Source: Saprospiraceae bacterium (GTDB lineage Bacteria > Bacteroidota > Bacteroidia > Chitinophagales > Saprospiraceae). Taken from it: 64,000 nucleotides of DNA. Both the position numbers and the translations under genes were made by a program. Position 1 is the first letter of the stretch. The number at the start of each line of letters is the position of its first letter. The stretch lies in NCBI GenBank assembly GCA_016716185.1, contig JADJWV010000003.1, positions 310,001 to 374,000 on the forward strand, given 5' to 3'. A model generated the notes under the pieces. The model saw nothing but the letters and a program-made list of their open reading frames with translations, had not been told where the DNA came from and made no database searches. Shown here in pieces: positions 25,423 through 34,200 of this stretch.

Positions 25423-25841
25423 ATGTCGCCCCTACGGGGCTGGATTTATGATATTTCCATTCCCTATTAAGATGTCACCCCTACGGGGCTGGATTTATGA
25501 TATTTCCATTCTCTATTAAGATGTCGCCCCTACGGGGCTGGATTTTATGATATTTCCATTCCCTATTAAGATGTCACCCCTACGGGGCTGGATTTATGAT
25601 ATTTCCATTCCCTATTAAGATGTCACCCCTACGGGGCTGGATTTATGATATTTCCATTCCCTATTAAGATGTCACCCCTACGGGGCTGGATTTTATGATA
25701 TTTCCGTTCTCTATTAAGATGTCACCCCTACGGGGCTGGATTTTATGATATTTCCATTCCCTATTAAGATGTCACCCCTACGGGGATGGATTTTATGATA
25801 TTTCCATTCCCTATTAAGATGTCACCCCTACGGGGCTGGAT
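25423..25841. repeat. Nine tandem copies of a 49/50-bp unit with a REP-like palindrome
   Basis: Units start at 25423, 25472, 25521, 25571, 25620, 25669, 25719, 25769 and 25819. Each has ATGTCRCCCCTACGGGGCTGG, with a small palindrome CCCCTACGGGG, followed by an AT-rich ATTTATGATATTTCCATTCC and a CTATTAAG end. Length differs only by one T (ATTTA or ATTTTA). Variation is limited to a few point changes, so these are not CRISPR repeats with spacers. The palindrome resembles REP/BIME-like elements. No RAYT transposase is nearby. Confidence 0.95.
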
Positions 25842-25898
25842 TTTGGTTAAATTAAAGTTCCTAAATGCTTTTCAACCTTGCTCTATAATCTTTGCTCC

Positions 25899-26981
25899 TT
25901 AGTCTCTTCCCCACACCTCTCCGCTGGAATGATCTCTGCTTGCTCCTGTCACAGTTTTCAGCACATTAATTCGGCCTTTCCATTTCAGGAAAGCCAGTAA
26001 TGCAAATACAAGAGCTTCTTTGTTGTCGACCAGCTCTTTTGCAGGAATGATGTAATCGAATGTTTCAAGACCTAAACATTTCAATCGATCCATGAGAAAA
26101 TTATGGTAAGTACCACCTCCGGTACAAAAGACCGAAGCAGATTTATTTTGATCCATCCCGGGCGATTTCACAATGCTTTTGAGAAACTGATCGATTTGTA
26201 CCGCTGCATGTTCAACCGCAGTTCTCAATAAATCCTCTGTTGTGTGGTTTTGATTTGAAAGTACGTTTTTAAAATTATTTAAAAACCACTCTCTTCCCAA
26301 ACTTTTAGGCGGACTCTCTTTGTAGAACGCTATTTGGTTGCATTCTTCAAGCAATTCAGGAATTAATTTTCCATTTCTGGAATGTTGTCCTTCCGGATCA
26401 TATTTCAAACCCAATCGTTGACTGAGTCCGTTGAGCAACATATTGCAAGGTCCGATGTCACAAGCCCGTCTCTCACCGGCATGATCCCAGGAGGCATTCG
26501 AAAATCCACCGAGATTCAGACAAAAAGCGTAATCTGAAAACAAGGTGGCGTCACCAATAGGCACGAGGGGAGCTCCTTGTCCACCCAGAGCAACATCCTG
26601 TTGTCTGAAATTACAAACTACGGGAATCCCGGTAATCTCGGCTACCTGTTTACCACTTCCAATTTGGAGCGTTAGTCCTTCATTCGGCCGGTGAAAAACG
26701 GTATGGCCATGCGAACCGATGAGATCTGCATGCAATCCATTTTGAGCTAAAAAATCCCGGACCTGAATACCCAGCCACTCCCCATAAATTCGATCCAGCG
26801 CTTTCAATTCATCGTCGTTTTGATAGAAAGCATTAGCTAATTTTCTGCTCCAGTTTTCATCATAAGCAATGTGATGACTTGCCTGTATCTTAAAATTTAG
26901 CTTCTCCGTTTCTTTGAATTCAACCAAGGCCATATCCAAACCATCCAGCGAGGTCCCCGACATCAGTCCAATGACTTTCAT
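25899..26981 (-). CDS. anmK: Anhydro-N-acetylmuramic acid kinase
   Basis: 360 residues, cytoplasmic kinase of the sugar kinase/Hsp70/actin fold that cleaves and phosphorylates anhydro-MurNAc in peptidoglycan recycling. Seen: the N-terminal phosphate loop VIGLMSGTSLDGLDMALV, DLIGSHGHTVFHRP, the substrate stretch CNFRQQDVALGGQGAPLVPIGD, NLGGFSNA, CDIGPCNMLLN and the C-terminal FCTGGGTYHNFLM. Length and motifs are normal. It ends close to the REP-like array. No murQ or nagZ gene lies beside it. Confidence 0.92.
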   Translation of the reverse strand: MKVIGLMSGTSLDGLDMALVEFKETEKLNFKIQASHHIAYDENWSRKLANAFYQNDDELKALDRIYGEWLGIQVRDFLAQNGLHADLIGSHGHTVFHRPNEGLTLQIGSGKQVAEITGIPVVCNFRQQDVALGGQGAPLVPIGDATLFSDYAFCLNLGGFSNASWDHAGERRACDIGPCNMLLNGLSQRLGLKYDPEGQHSRNGKLIPELLEECNQIAFYKESPPKSLGREWFLNNFKNVLSNQNHTTEDLLRTAVEHAAVQIDQFLKSIVKSPGMDQNKSASVFCTGGGTYHNFLMDRLKCLGLETFDYIIPAKELVDNKEALVFALLAFLKWKGRINVLKTVTGASRDHSSGEVWGRD

Positions 26982-27053
26982 GTAATCATCATTTATAAAT
27001 CAGGAATTTTAAACAGCTTAAATTTAAGAAGCGGTTTTAGCGGGGACTTTTCG

Positions 27054-27111
27054 TCCCGATAAAATAAAGCTAACTGTTTCTTTTTTGAAGTATTATACCA
27101 TTTTATCGGGA
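27054..27111. repeat. Inverted-repeat element with TCCCGATAAAA/TTTTATCGGGA arms
   Basis: Perfect 11-bp inverted arms (27054-27064 and 27101-27111) enclose a 36-bp core. Arm sequence and 56-bp core-plus-arm length match copy 1 at 19885-19940, while the inner core sequence differs. It lies between anmK and the TMEM175 gene. Confidence 0.65.
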
Positions 27112-27204
27112 TTTAGACTTTTCTTCTGATCTTTGCTCTATCCACCCTGTTCCAATCTTCAACATCCTCGCTTTCTGCTTATCGCTTTCTGCTTTAGGCT
27201 TCCT

Positions 27205-27801
27205 CTATCCCCCATTCTTCTCTCTCAATTGATAAACCCGTTCAATATTTTTATCGGGGATCAGCCAGATGACGGCAACCCCTAAAACCAATATCCCTGA
27301 AATCAAAGGATAGGCGTAGGCCGCAACCAATGCACTGATATAAGCAACCAGAGAAAGTTGTCCTTTGCGGTTTTGGAGCTGGTGAGCTTTGGTAAATTCT
27401 TCGGGATGCAGATGATGTTTCACTACCAGGGTTTGCAAAATGTAATACGCCATGGCTGCCATCAGGAGCACGGCACAATACAAAGCAATGGTGTTGTCTG
27501 CAAAATGATTTTCACCCATCCAAGCTGTAGCAAAAGGAATGAGCGATAGCCAAAACAACAAATTCAAATTAGCCAGCATGATGCCAGAGGTAATCTTACT
27601 CATGCTGTGCATCATGTGATGGTGGTTGCCCCAATAAATTCCAATATAGGCGAAACTCAGGGCATACGAAACAAAAACCGGTCACAAGGGCAATATATCG
27701 CTCCAAGACGAACCGTGAGGAACTTTCATTTCGAGGACCATGATGGTAATGATGATGGCGAGTACGCCGTCGCTGAAGGCTTCCAGTCTTGCTTTGGTCA
27801 T
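27205..27801 (-). pseudogene. TMEM175-family potassium channel gene, interrupted by an in-frame TGA
   Basis: Reading from ATG 27801 gives MTKARLEAFSDGVLAIIITI, the first-helix FSD signature of bacterial TMEM175 channels (formerly DUF1211), then LEMKVPHG and SSWSDILPL. Codon 40 is TGA (27682-27684 on the plus strand), and the frame continues without shift as PVFVSYALSFAYIGIYWGN, HHHMMHSMSKITSG, MLANLNLLFWLSLIPFATAWMGENHF and the remaining helices to 27205. The whole frame is 198 codons, the usual length. An open frame starting at the internal ATG (27615) lacks the first helix and filter residues. This may be a real nonsense mutation, a sequencing error, or (less likely) readthrough. It starts 5 bp after the LpxD-like gene. 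Confidence 0.85.
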
Positions 27802-27806
27802 GACAT

Positions 27807-28781
27807 TCAAATTTTAAGTTTTGCCGGACTACCGAGGTAAACACCGGGTACATCCAGATCTTTGGTGACCAGCGCTCCCATACCGATGGTTACGCCGGAA
27901 GTGATTTTTAGTCCGTCGCGCAGGGTGGCGGATGGAGCCACCCAACAATCATCCCCCAATTCGGTGCTGCCTCCAATAAGCACATTCGCGATGACGAGGC
28001 AGTTTTTACCCAACTTTACGTTGTGTGCAACATGTACGAGATTGTCGATTTTACTGTTTTGGCCGATCACTGTATTTCCCAAAGTGCCTCTGTCGATGCA
28101 GGTATTTGATCCAACTTCAACATCGTCTTCCAGAACAACACCTCCTAAATGAGGGAATTTAACATAATGGCCTTCCTGCGTTTTTGAATATCCAAATCCG
28201 TCAGAACCAATGGTAGTGTGGCTTTTTATCAAAACTCTTTTTCCGATTTTGCTTTGATCGTGAACCACGACGTGGCTGTGTATGATACTGCCTTCTCCGA
28301 TCTCGCATTTCCCGATCAGGCAGAATGCTCCAATGCTCACGTTGTTGTCTATTTTGGCTTCCGGATCAATGATGGCATTAGGATGAATCATCGCTTGCGG
28401 AGGCGAAACAAATAGTTTTTGGAGAATTTGGATAAATGTTTCTTTGGGTGCTTCTGTAAAAATAAATGTTTGATTTCCTTCTGCTTTAACAAGGTCTTCC
28501 AGGCTTTGGTGTGCAATGACAAGATTGGCTTTTAATGATGCAAGTTCCTGTGGATTTTTTACCTTGGCCGCGCCAAGCCAAATCAAACTTGTGTCATCGC
28601 TATTCTCTAAATTACTGGCTTTGTTGAAAGAAATGTTGGTTGGATCTCCTTCAATCCGATGTGGGTAAATAAGGCATCCCTGAACATCTGCGTAACTGAA
28701 ATTCTTTTTTGTATTTGGAGACATGTTTCCAGTGGAGATTCTATGATCCGGATCAGCCCCGAAATTAGTCAATAATTTCAA
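27807..28781 (-). CDS. LpxD-like UDP-3-O-acyl-glucosamine N-acyltransferase
   Basis: 324 residues. A short N-terminal alpha/beta domain (about 1-125) is followed by a left-handed beta helix of hexapeptide repeats (IHPNAIIDPEAKIDNNVSIGAFCLIG and onward to 320). IDNLVHVAHNVKLG holds the catalytic His of LpxD enzymes, and TTIGSDGFGYSK is also LpxD-like. In the family the enzyme N-acylates UDP-3-O-acyl-GlcN in lipid A synthesis. No lpxC/fabZ/lpxA lies beside it, so it may be a second, divergent LpxD paralogue. The first 19 residues may not be translated: M20 (MSPNTKKNFSYADV) is a plausible start. Confidence 0.75.
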   Translation of the reverse strand: MKLLTNFGADPDHRISTGNMSPNTKKNFSYADVQGCLIYPHRIEGDPTNISFNKASNLENSDDTSLIWLGAAKVKNPQELASLKANLVIAHQSLEDLVKAEGNQTFIFTEAPKETFIQILQKLFVSPPQAMIHPNAIIDPEAKIDNNVSIGAFCLIGKCEIGEGSIIHSHVVVHDQSKIGKRVLIKSHTTIGSDGFGYSKTQEGHYVKFPHLGGVVLEDDVEVGSNTCIDRGTLGNTVIGQNSKIDNLVHVAHNVKLGKNCLVIANVLIGGSTELGDDCWVAPSATLRDGLKITSGVTIGMGALVTKDLDVPGVYLGSPAKLKI

Positions 28782-28894
28782 AGCGCATCAAACAACCTGC
28801 CACCCGGATACCGACTTCAGTAAATAATCAAGATCCTGCCAAAATTGGGCTGGTATTCAGTTCCATAATTCGAAATGATTTATTAAAACCGGTA

Positions 28895-29404
28895 TCAGGT
28901 CTTTTTGCGCTTGGACATCATCTGATCGACACCGTCTGTAAATTCTTTAGAAGTTGGTGTATAACCTGTCTTACCTAAAGCATTGAAGCTGTATTGATTG
29001 GTTTTCTTGTCCTTATCGATGTCAAATAACCAAACTGTGGGATAACCCCTAACCCCAAATGATTGCTGCAAACTGTAATTCTGGTCGCGGATATTGTCGG
29101 GTACTGCAAAAGATCTTGGGAAATCCAATTCGAGCAAAATAACATTCTTTTTAGCCCAGCTCTTGAATTCGTCTTTTACAAATACAGCCGCTGATAATCG
29201 CTTGCACCAACCACACCAATCGGATCCTGTAAAATTTGCCAGGATCGGTTTACCGGTTTTTTTGGACTGGGCATAAGCTTCGTCCAGACTTACCAACCAT
29301 CCTTCGTGAGTGGCTTTGTAAGGCCCTGTTTTTGAACTGGCCTGCGCCTGTGCAGTTTGGTTAAATGCCAGAAATGCAGCAAAAATGAAGAAGTATAATT
29401 TCAT
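28895..29404 (-). CDS. Exported thioredoxin-like protein
   Basis: 169 residues with a signal peptide (ending AQAQA) and a thioredoxin fold of the thioredoxin_7/DUF255-like type: GKPILANFTGSDWCGWCKRL carries the active-site WCGWC, the cis-Pro is in RGYPTVWLFD, and FTDGVDQMM follows near the end. Predicted to act in the periplasm as a disulfide reductase or isomerase. It stands alone, upstream of the LpxD-like gene on the same strand with a 110-bp gap. Confidence 0.85.
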   Translation of the reverse strand: MKLYFFIFAAFLAFNQTAQAQASSKTGPYKATHEGWLVSLDEAYAQSKKTGKPILANFTGSDWCGWCKRLSAAVFVKDEFKSWAKKNVILLELDFPRSFAVPDNIRDQNYSLQQSFGVRGYPTVWLFDIDKDKKTNQYSFNALGKTGYTPTSKEFTDGVDQMMSKRKKT

Positions 29405-29829
29405 GTATCTAGTTTTTAAATGATGATTATTGGAATTCTTATTAATCAGAACGCAAATTTATGCATGTTCGGGTAATAAAACATCCAATTTCAATTTCGG
29501 TTTAATGCTATATATGTTATATAAATTGAAAATTCGTCCTTGAATCCGGGATTTTATATTTTTCAAATGTATTTATGGTCGGATTTTGCCTGTTTTTTTG
29601 CTTTTTTTAAGGATCTATTGTGTTCATTAAGCTCATTGCGGCGAAAGTTTTAACACATTAAAACAATGTTAAAATGTCGAAACTGCTGAGGACAATGCCA
29701 ATTGAGCCCATAATTTATCAAGCTGAAAGCGATGGATCTTTATTTCATCCCTGGAGATGGATTCACTGAAGTGAATGTATCGCGGGGTCGGGTTCAATTA
29801 TATCCAATGATCAGCGGCAACTGCGTCAT
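29405..29829. other. Gene-free intergenic region
   Basis: About 425 bp between the thioredoxin-like gene and the deiodinase-like T9SS cargo, both leftward. AT-rich, with a small palindromic ATATATGTTATATA patch near 29510-29525 that could be part of the thioredoxin gene's promoter. No terminator or RNA gene was recognised with confidence. Confidence 0.4.
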
Positions 29830-31158
29830 TTATATAAAAATAACTTTCCTGTAATAATGCTGCCCTTTCGGGTTGCTAAGTTTTAGAATATACATCCCGT
29901 TGCTCAGCCCCTTGCGGTCTATGGTTGCTATTTCCTGAAACCACGAACTTCGGATGATCTGTCCCCGGTCATTAAGCAATTGGTAAGCATCGTATTGGTT
30001 GGTCCGGATCCGTAAAATCTCTTCCGCCGGAACCAGAAACACTTTTACATCAGCAACAACATCTTCTTCCAAGGCTGTAGGTTCCTCCGATTGAACCGTG
30101 ATCCTGAAACTGCTTCTGTTTGTTGGATCATCTACATTCCGCATACCCATTCGCAGTCTGGCTGTCCCGGGATCTGGCCCTGTAAAAATATCGATGATGA
30201 ACTCCATTTCCTGTCCCGGCTCCAGGCTGATTTGGGTGCTGTCTACATCTGCAGGATAACAAACATCCAAACACATACTTGAGGACCACCCAGCCGGTAA
30301 GTCGTTGAGCAATCTCTGAATTTCGATCCTGACTTTGTTATTCCCTGTATTTTTTAAAGTTCCGGATACATAGCTTACTCCATTCACTTCCGCTTTGACG
30401 ACGCTGTCTGTTTTCATTTGAAAGCTAAACGTCGATATTCCTGTTCCTACACTATCGCAAACACTTTGAGGATCCAAAAATTTTTGAACATCGCAAAAGA
30501 TATCGTCTGGATCGCGGTCAAACCAGGCATGTTTGATTTTTATCCGGCCATCGGTATCAACCAAAGTGGCGTTGTTTGGAGCCGGACCGTAATGGTACCA
30601 CCATTCGTTACAGGGTCCGTCAATAAGAATCTTCGCATCTATCTTGTGTGCCAGAAGCATGTCTTCTATAATGCGCTTTCTCTCGCCGTAGGTTGCTGGT
30701 TGGCGATATAATATTCCAGCACCAATATTTTGCTGTCCGGTATTCACTCTTCCGAAATAGGGACTGATGTCCTTATCTGGATGAGCCTCTACTGTATACA
30801 CCACCACGATTTCGATTTGATCCTTGAATTGGGCGAAGAGCTCGTTGATCTCTGGAATCTTGCCTCTAAAGACCGGGCAGGTGTAACTTGAAGAAATGAG
30901 CAATACGGGTTTCCCCTTATCGAGCATTTCAGACAGACGGAAATAGCCCCCATTGATATCGTATAACTGAAAGTCATGGGCAGTATCCAGATAGCGATAA
31001 CCGCTGTTTTCAAAATTACCCAGGTAGTTCTGGATCTCACAAATGCTGTCGCTGAAAAGAGGTCGGCTGGTCAATCCAATAAATGGTTTCAGGAAAGCCT
31101 GCCCCGACAAATTCCACAAGAAGCATAATATCATCGAGCTGATTAGGAGATGGCGCAT
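29830..31158 (-). CDS. T9SS-sorted protein with an iodothyronine-deiodinase-like redoxin domain
   Basis: 442 residues. After the signal peptide comes a redoxin-like domain (about 55-225): FRLSEMLDKGKPVLLISSSYTCPVFRGKIPE, where the active-site Cys of STCPxFR-type sits in the place of selenocysteine in deiodinase-like proteins; then VVYTVEAHPDKD and the NATLVDTDGRIKIKHAW strand. A beta-sandwich domain follows (about 230-350), and the C-terminal 70 residues form a T9SS type A sorting domain (QLLNDRGQII, LSNGMYILKLS, ending YYRKVIFI). Predicted to be exported by T9SS and anchored or released at the surface. Substrate is unknown. Confidence 0.82.
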   Translation of the reverse strand: MRHLLISSMILCFLWNLSGQAFLKPFIGLTSRPLFSDSICEIQNYLGNFENSGYRYLDTAHDFQLYDINGGYFRLSEMLDKGKPVLLISSSYTCPVFRGKIPEINELFAQFKDQIEIVVVYTVEAHPDKDISPYFGRVNTGQQNIGAGILYRQPATYGERKRIIEDMLLAHKIDAKILIDGPCNEWWYHYGPAPNNATLVDTDGRIKIKHAWFDRDPDDIFCDVQKFLDPQSVCDSVGTGISTFSFQMKTDSVVKAEVNGVSYVSGTLKNTGNNKVRIEIQRLLNDLPAGWSSSMCLDVCYPADVDSTQISLEPGQEMEFIIDIFTGPDPGTARLRMGMRNVDDPTNRSSFRITVQSEEPTALEEDVVADVKVFLVPAEEILRIRTNQYDAYQLLNDRGQIIRSSWFQEIATIDRKGLSNGMYILKLSNPKGQHYYRKVIFI

Positions 31159-31220
31159 ATTTCTTTTTCAATTTAGACACTGCAAATTAGAAATCGTTTA
31201 ATACGCCTTTCGGGAACGCA

Positions 31221-34200
31221 CTAATTCAAAGTATACTGCACATTCAACCCCCCATTGATGCGAACATCTTTATACTGGCTCTGCACATAGGGGATTGTCT
31301 TTCGGTAATCTACAAACAATCGTATGTTCAAATTTTTACTCATGCTGTATTTGATCGCCGGGGTAAAACTGATCTGTTTGGATCCGCTGTTATCCTGTGC
31401 ATTGACGTTTGCATCAAGCCTGTGAATTTTTGTCCGGTTGTCATTGATCCCAAAGTCGAAACTGATTTCGAGATCGTTTCCTTTCGGATTGTTGATGTTG
31501 GCATCCGGATCTATTTCTTCTTCACCATCTTTCGTTTTCTTTTTCTTCTTTTTGGTTTTCTTGGGCGGTTTGTAATCTTTGTTCAAAGCTTTCATTCCGG
31601 GCAACCAGGCCAGAAATACATCTTTAATGATGTATCCCATTTTAATGGTATAGGTCGTAGCCTTAGTTTCCAGCAATTGGCCGTCGATGCCGTTTCTTAA
31701 ATTCAGATTCCGGTTTTTGTTGTAATCCAAACCGAGCTCCATCCCGGCTTTAGTTTTTATATTTACTCCGATCAGCGGGGCAAATTGCTCTGCAATCACT
31801 AGTTCGGGAACTTCGTAACGGGCGTGATAAGAAGCGCGCGAATCGTTTCCTCTTCTTGCAAGCGGAACCTCATTGGCGTCTTTCCGATAATCCAGGTTGC
31901 TTTTGAAGCTATTTATGGTCAATGTGTTCTTGTACGAATGGCGGATGCTGAAATCCTGGAAAATATCTTTAAGTCCTTTCAATTTGCTGAGTCCATTGTA
32001 GCTCACTATCCAGTTGGGTAATGGTAAAGTCTCAAACAGATCGAGACCAACTTTATTGGGGTCCTTATCGGTGTATGCTGCAAAAAATGCGGGAGCTACA
32101 ACATCGATGTGATCGCCCTGAAATCCATCCCGGTAATCGGGATTGGTTGGACTTAGATTCTTAATCCCCAAACGATCGGCAACACGCTGCGAGATGATCG
32201 GTCTGGCATCGCTAAACCGGTCAAACACATCGTTGATGTCGCTGGCAAATATGGTTTGCAGGGATATGTAAGATAAACTCAACTGGCCGTTTTCAAATGG
32301 GGTGAAATGTTGAAATCCCAAAGTATTGGTACCAATGATGCTGTCGTACTTAAATGTCTCTGAATAATCTTTAGTATAGGTTCTGTCTACGTTCAGATCG
32401 ATGCTAAAATCCTTTAGTTCGAGTTTAAATTTAAAACTCAGGGTATTGGAGTTCTTCTGCAACATTTCTTTGTTGAAATAACAACTTTGAGAGATCCATC
32501 CTTTTTCTGCTGCTTTATCGAGCCATCCGTCTTCACTGAAATCCGGTTGTCCCCCGGTGATGAAACTAAAACCGGGTGCATCAAAGCCCGAGCTCAAACC
32601 CATCAGTTCGGGCTTTTCCATAAATCCGGGTATGGTGGTTCCTTTGTTTTCAGCATAACTCATCTGCATGCGCTTGAGCATGGTAATCGGTGTCAGGGCA
32701 GCCTTCATCCATGGATTGGGCTTGTCTGATTTGGCATTCTTCCGGTCCTTGGATTTTTCATCTTTTTTCGGATCGGTTTGGTTTCGCACCGATGGTCTGA
32801 ATCTACCGGAAGCCGGACCTTCGCTGTTGTATTTTTTAAGAAATGCAGATTTATTGATCAGGGTTGAAAAATTCAATTCACCCGTGACGCTGATATTCTG
32901 GGTATTTGAAATAACTGAACCAAGACTATCGATGGAGTTAATAGATCCACCTGCCCAATTGAAATTAGCAGTGTATTGGGTGCGGATGGTCACAAAATCC
33001 AATAGCGGAAATAGTTTTGTTGGCAATTGATAAGAAATGGTGAAATTATGACGGTAGTCTTTGGTTCGGCCAAAAGATTTTAAATTATCTCGCAAAAATC
33101 TTCCGCGTTCGCTGGCCTGAACTTCCTGATCAGTTAACGGATTGACATAAGCTTGGCGAAGCGGATTAAAAGTAATTTCATCTACTGCAGCCTCATTCTT
33201 AGCACTGAAATTAATCTTAATTGATCTGGTCAGATCCCAGTTCAACGTATAATCCCGGGTCCATGCAAACTTCCGATCTTCCCAGGTACTGTATTTGGGA
33301 TCAGCAAAACGGTATGTTCTTGTTGCTGCTTTCCTGTTGAGATTGTTTCTCACTGAAAAAGAATTCGGAACCGGATTGAAATTAAAATCGCCGATAAATT
33401 TCAGATGCGGACTTGTAACTAATTTCTTGAAGGGTTCGATATATTTTGGTGTCAGGGTATAATTGTAATCGACACCTCCCTGCTGAGTTTTGAGTTCGTC
33501 TTTTGCAATGATGGGATTATGCTTGTTGGCCACTGAATGGGAATAACTCACTGAGAAGTTTGAAATGTCCCATGGTTTTGGTTTGCCACTTCCTTTTCTT
33601 TCTTTGCGAACATTATTGAATGCAATACTTTTTATTTCGGAGAAATCGATGGCGCGATCCCGGATGGAATCTTTTTGAGCCTGGTTGCTTGCCGCATTGA
33701 CTTTATCCTTGAGTTCGATGTCCGTATCGTTGGGATCGTATTGGGGTGTCAGGGTCGTATTGGAATATTGCAGAGCCATTGGAATTTTTATACCTACACT
33801 CTGTGGTAAAAATTTATCCAAAGAGATGTTAAGTCCGGCATCCAATTGGACTGTTTCATAGGTAGCACGCTGATCCAGTTTTTGATCGATGCCACCCCAG
33901 CCAACAGATGCATAATTACCGGCAACGCTGATATTGCCAAGATCTGCCAATTGCATTTCTGCACGAACGGTCGCGGCGACTCCGCCTTTTTCTTCGAGGC
34001 CCGATAAACGCAATTCATTGAACCAGACTTCGAGGTCTTCTACGACTTCGGAACTTTTATTTCTAAAACCTATGAGTACCCCTCTGACCAATCCGATGGT
34101 TGGGTTTCCAACCACTTTAACGGTATTTTTTGGTTTTTCCGGATCAGGTTTTGAATAGGCCCCAAAATCAGGAACGACGTTGTTTCTTTCTGTTTTCAGA

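Noticed and set aside
25248..25451. Small frame coding SSFRRFVV repeats
   Set aside because: It is a translation of the 8-bp array and lies in the fabG promoter region; no start signal or homology-like text.
25423..25841. Possible CRISPR array
   Set aside because: The whole 49/50-bp unit is conserved, with no variable spacers, and no cas gene is present.
27041..27058. Hairpin GGGAC/GTCCC as a terminator
   Set aside because: No T-run follows on either strand; it overlaps the inverted-repeat element instead.
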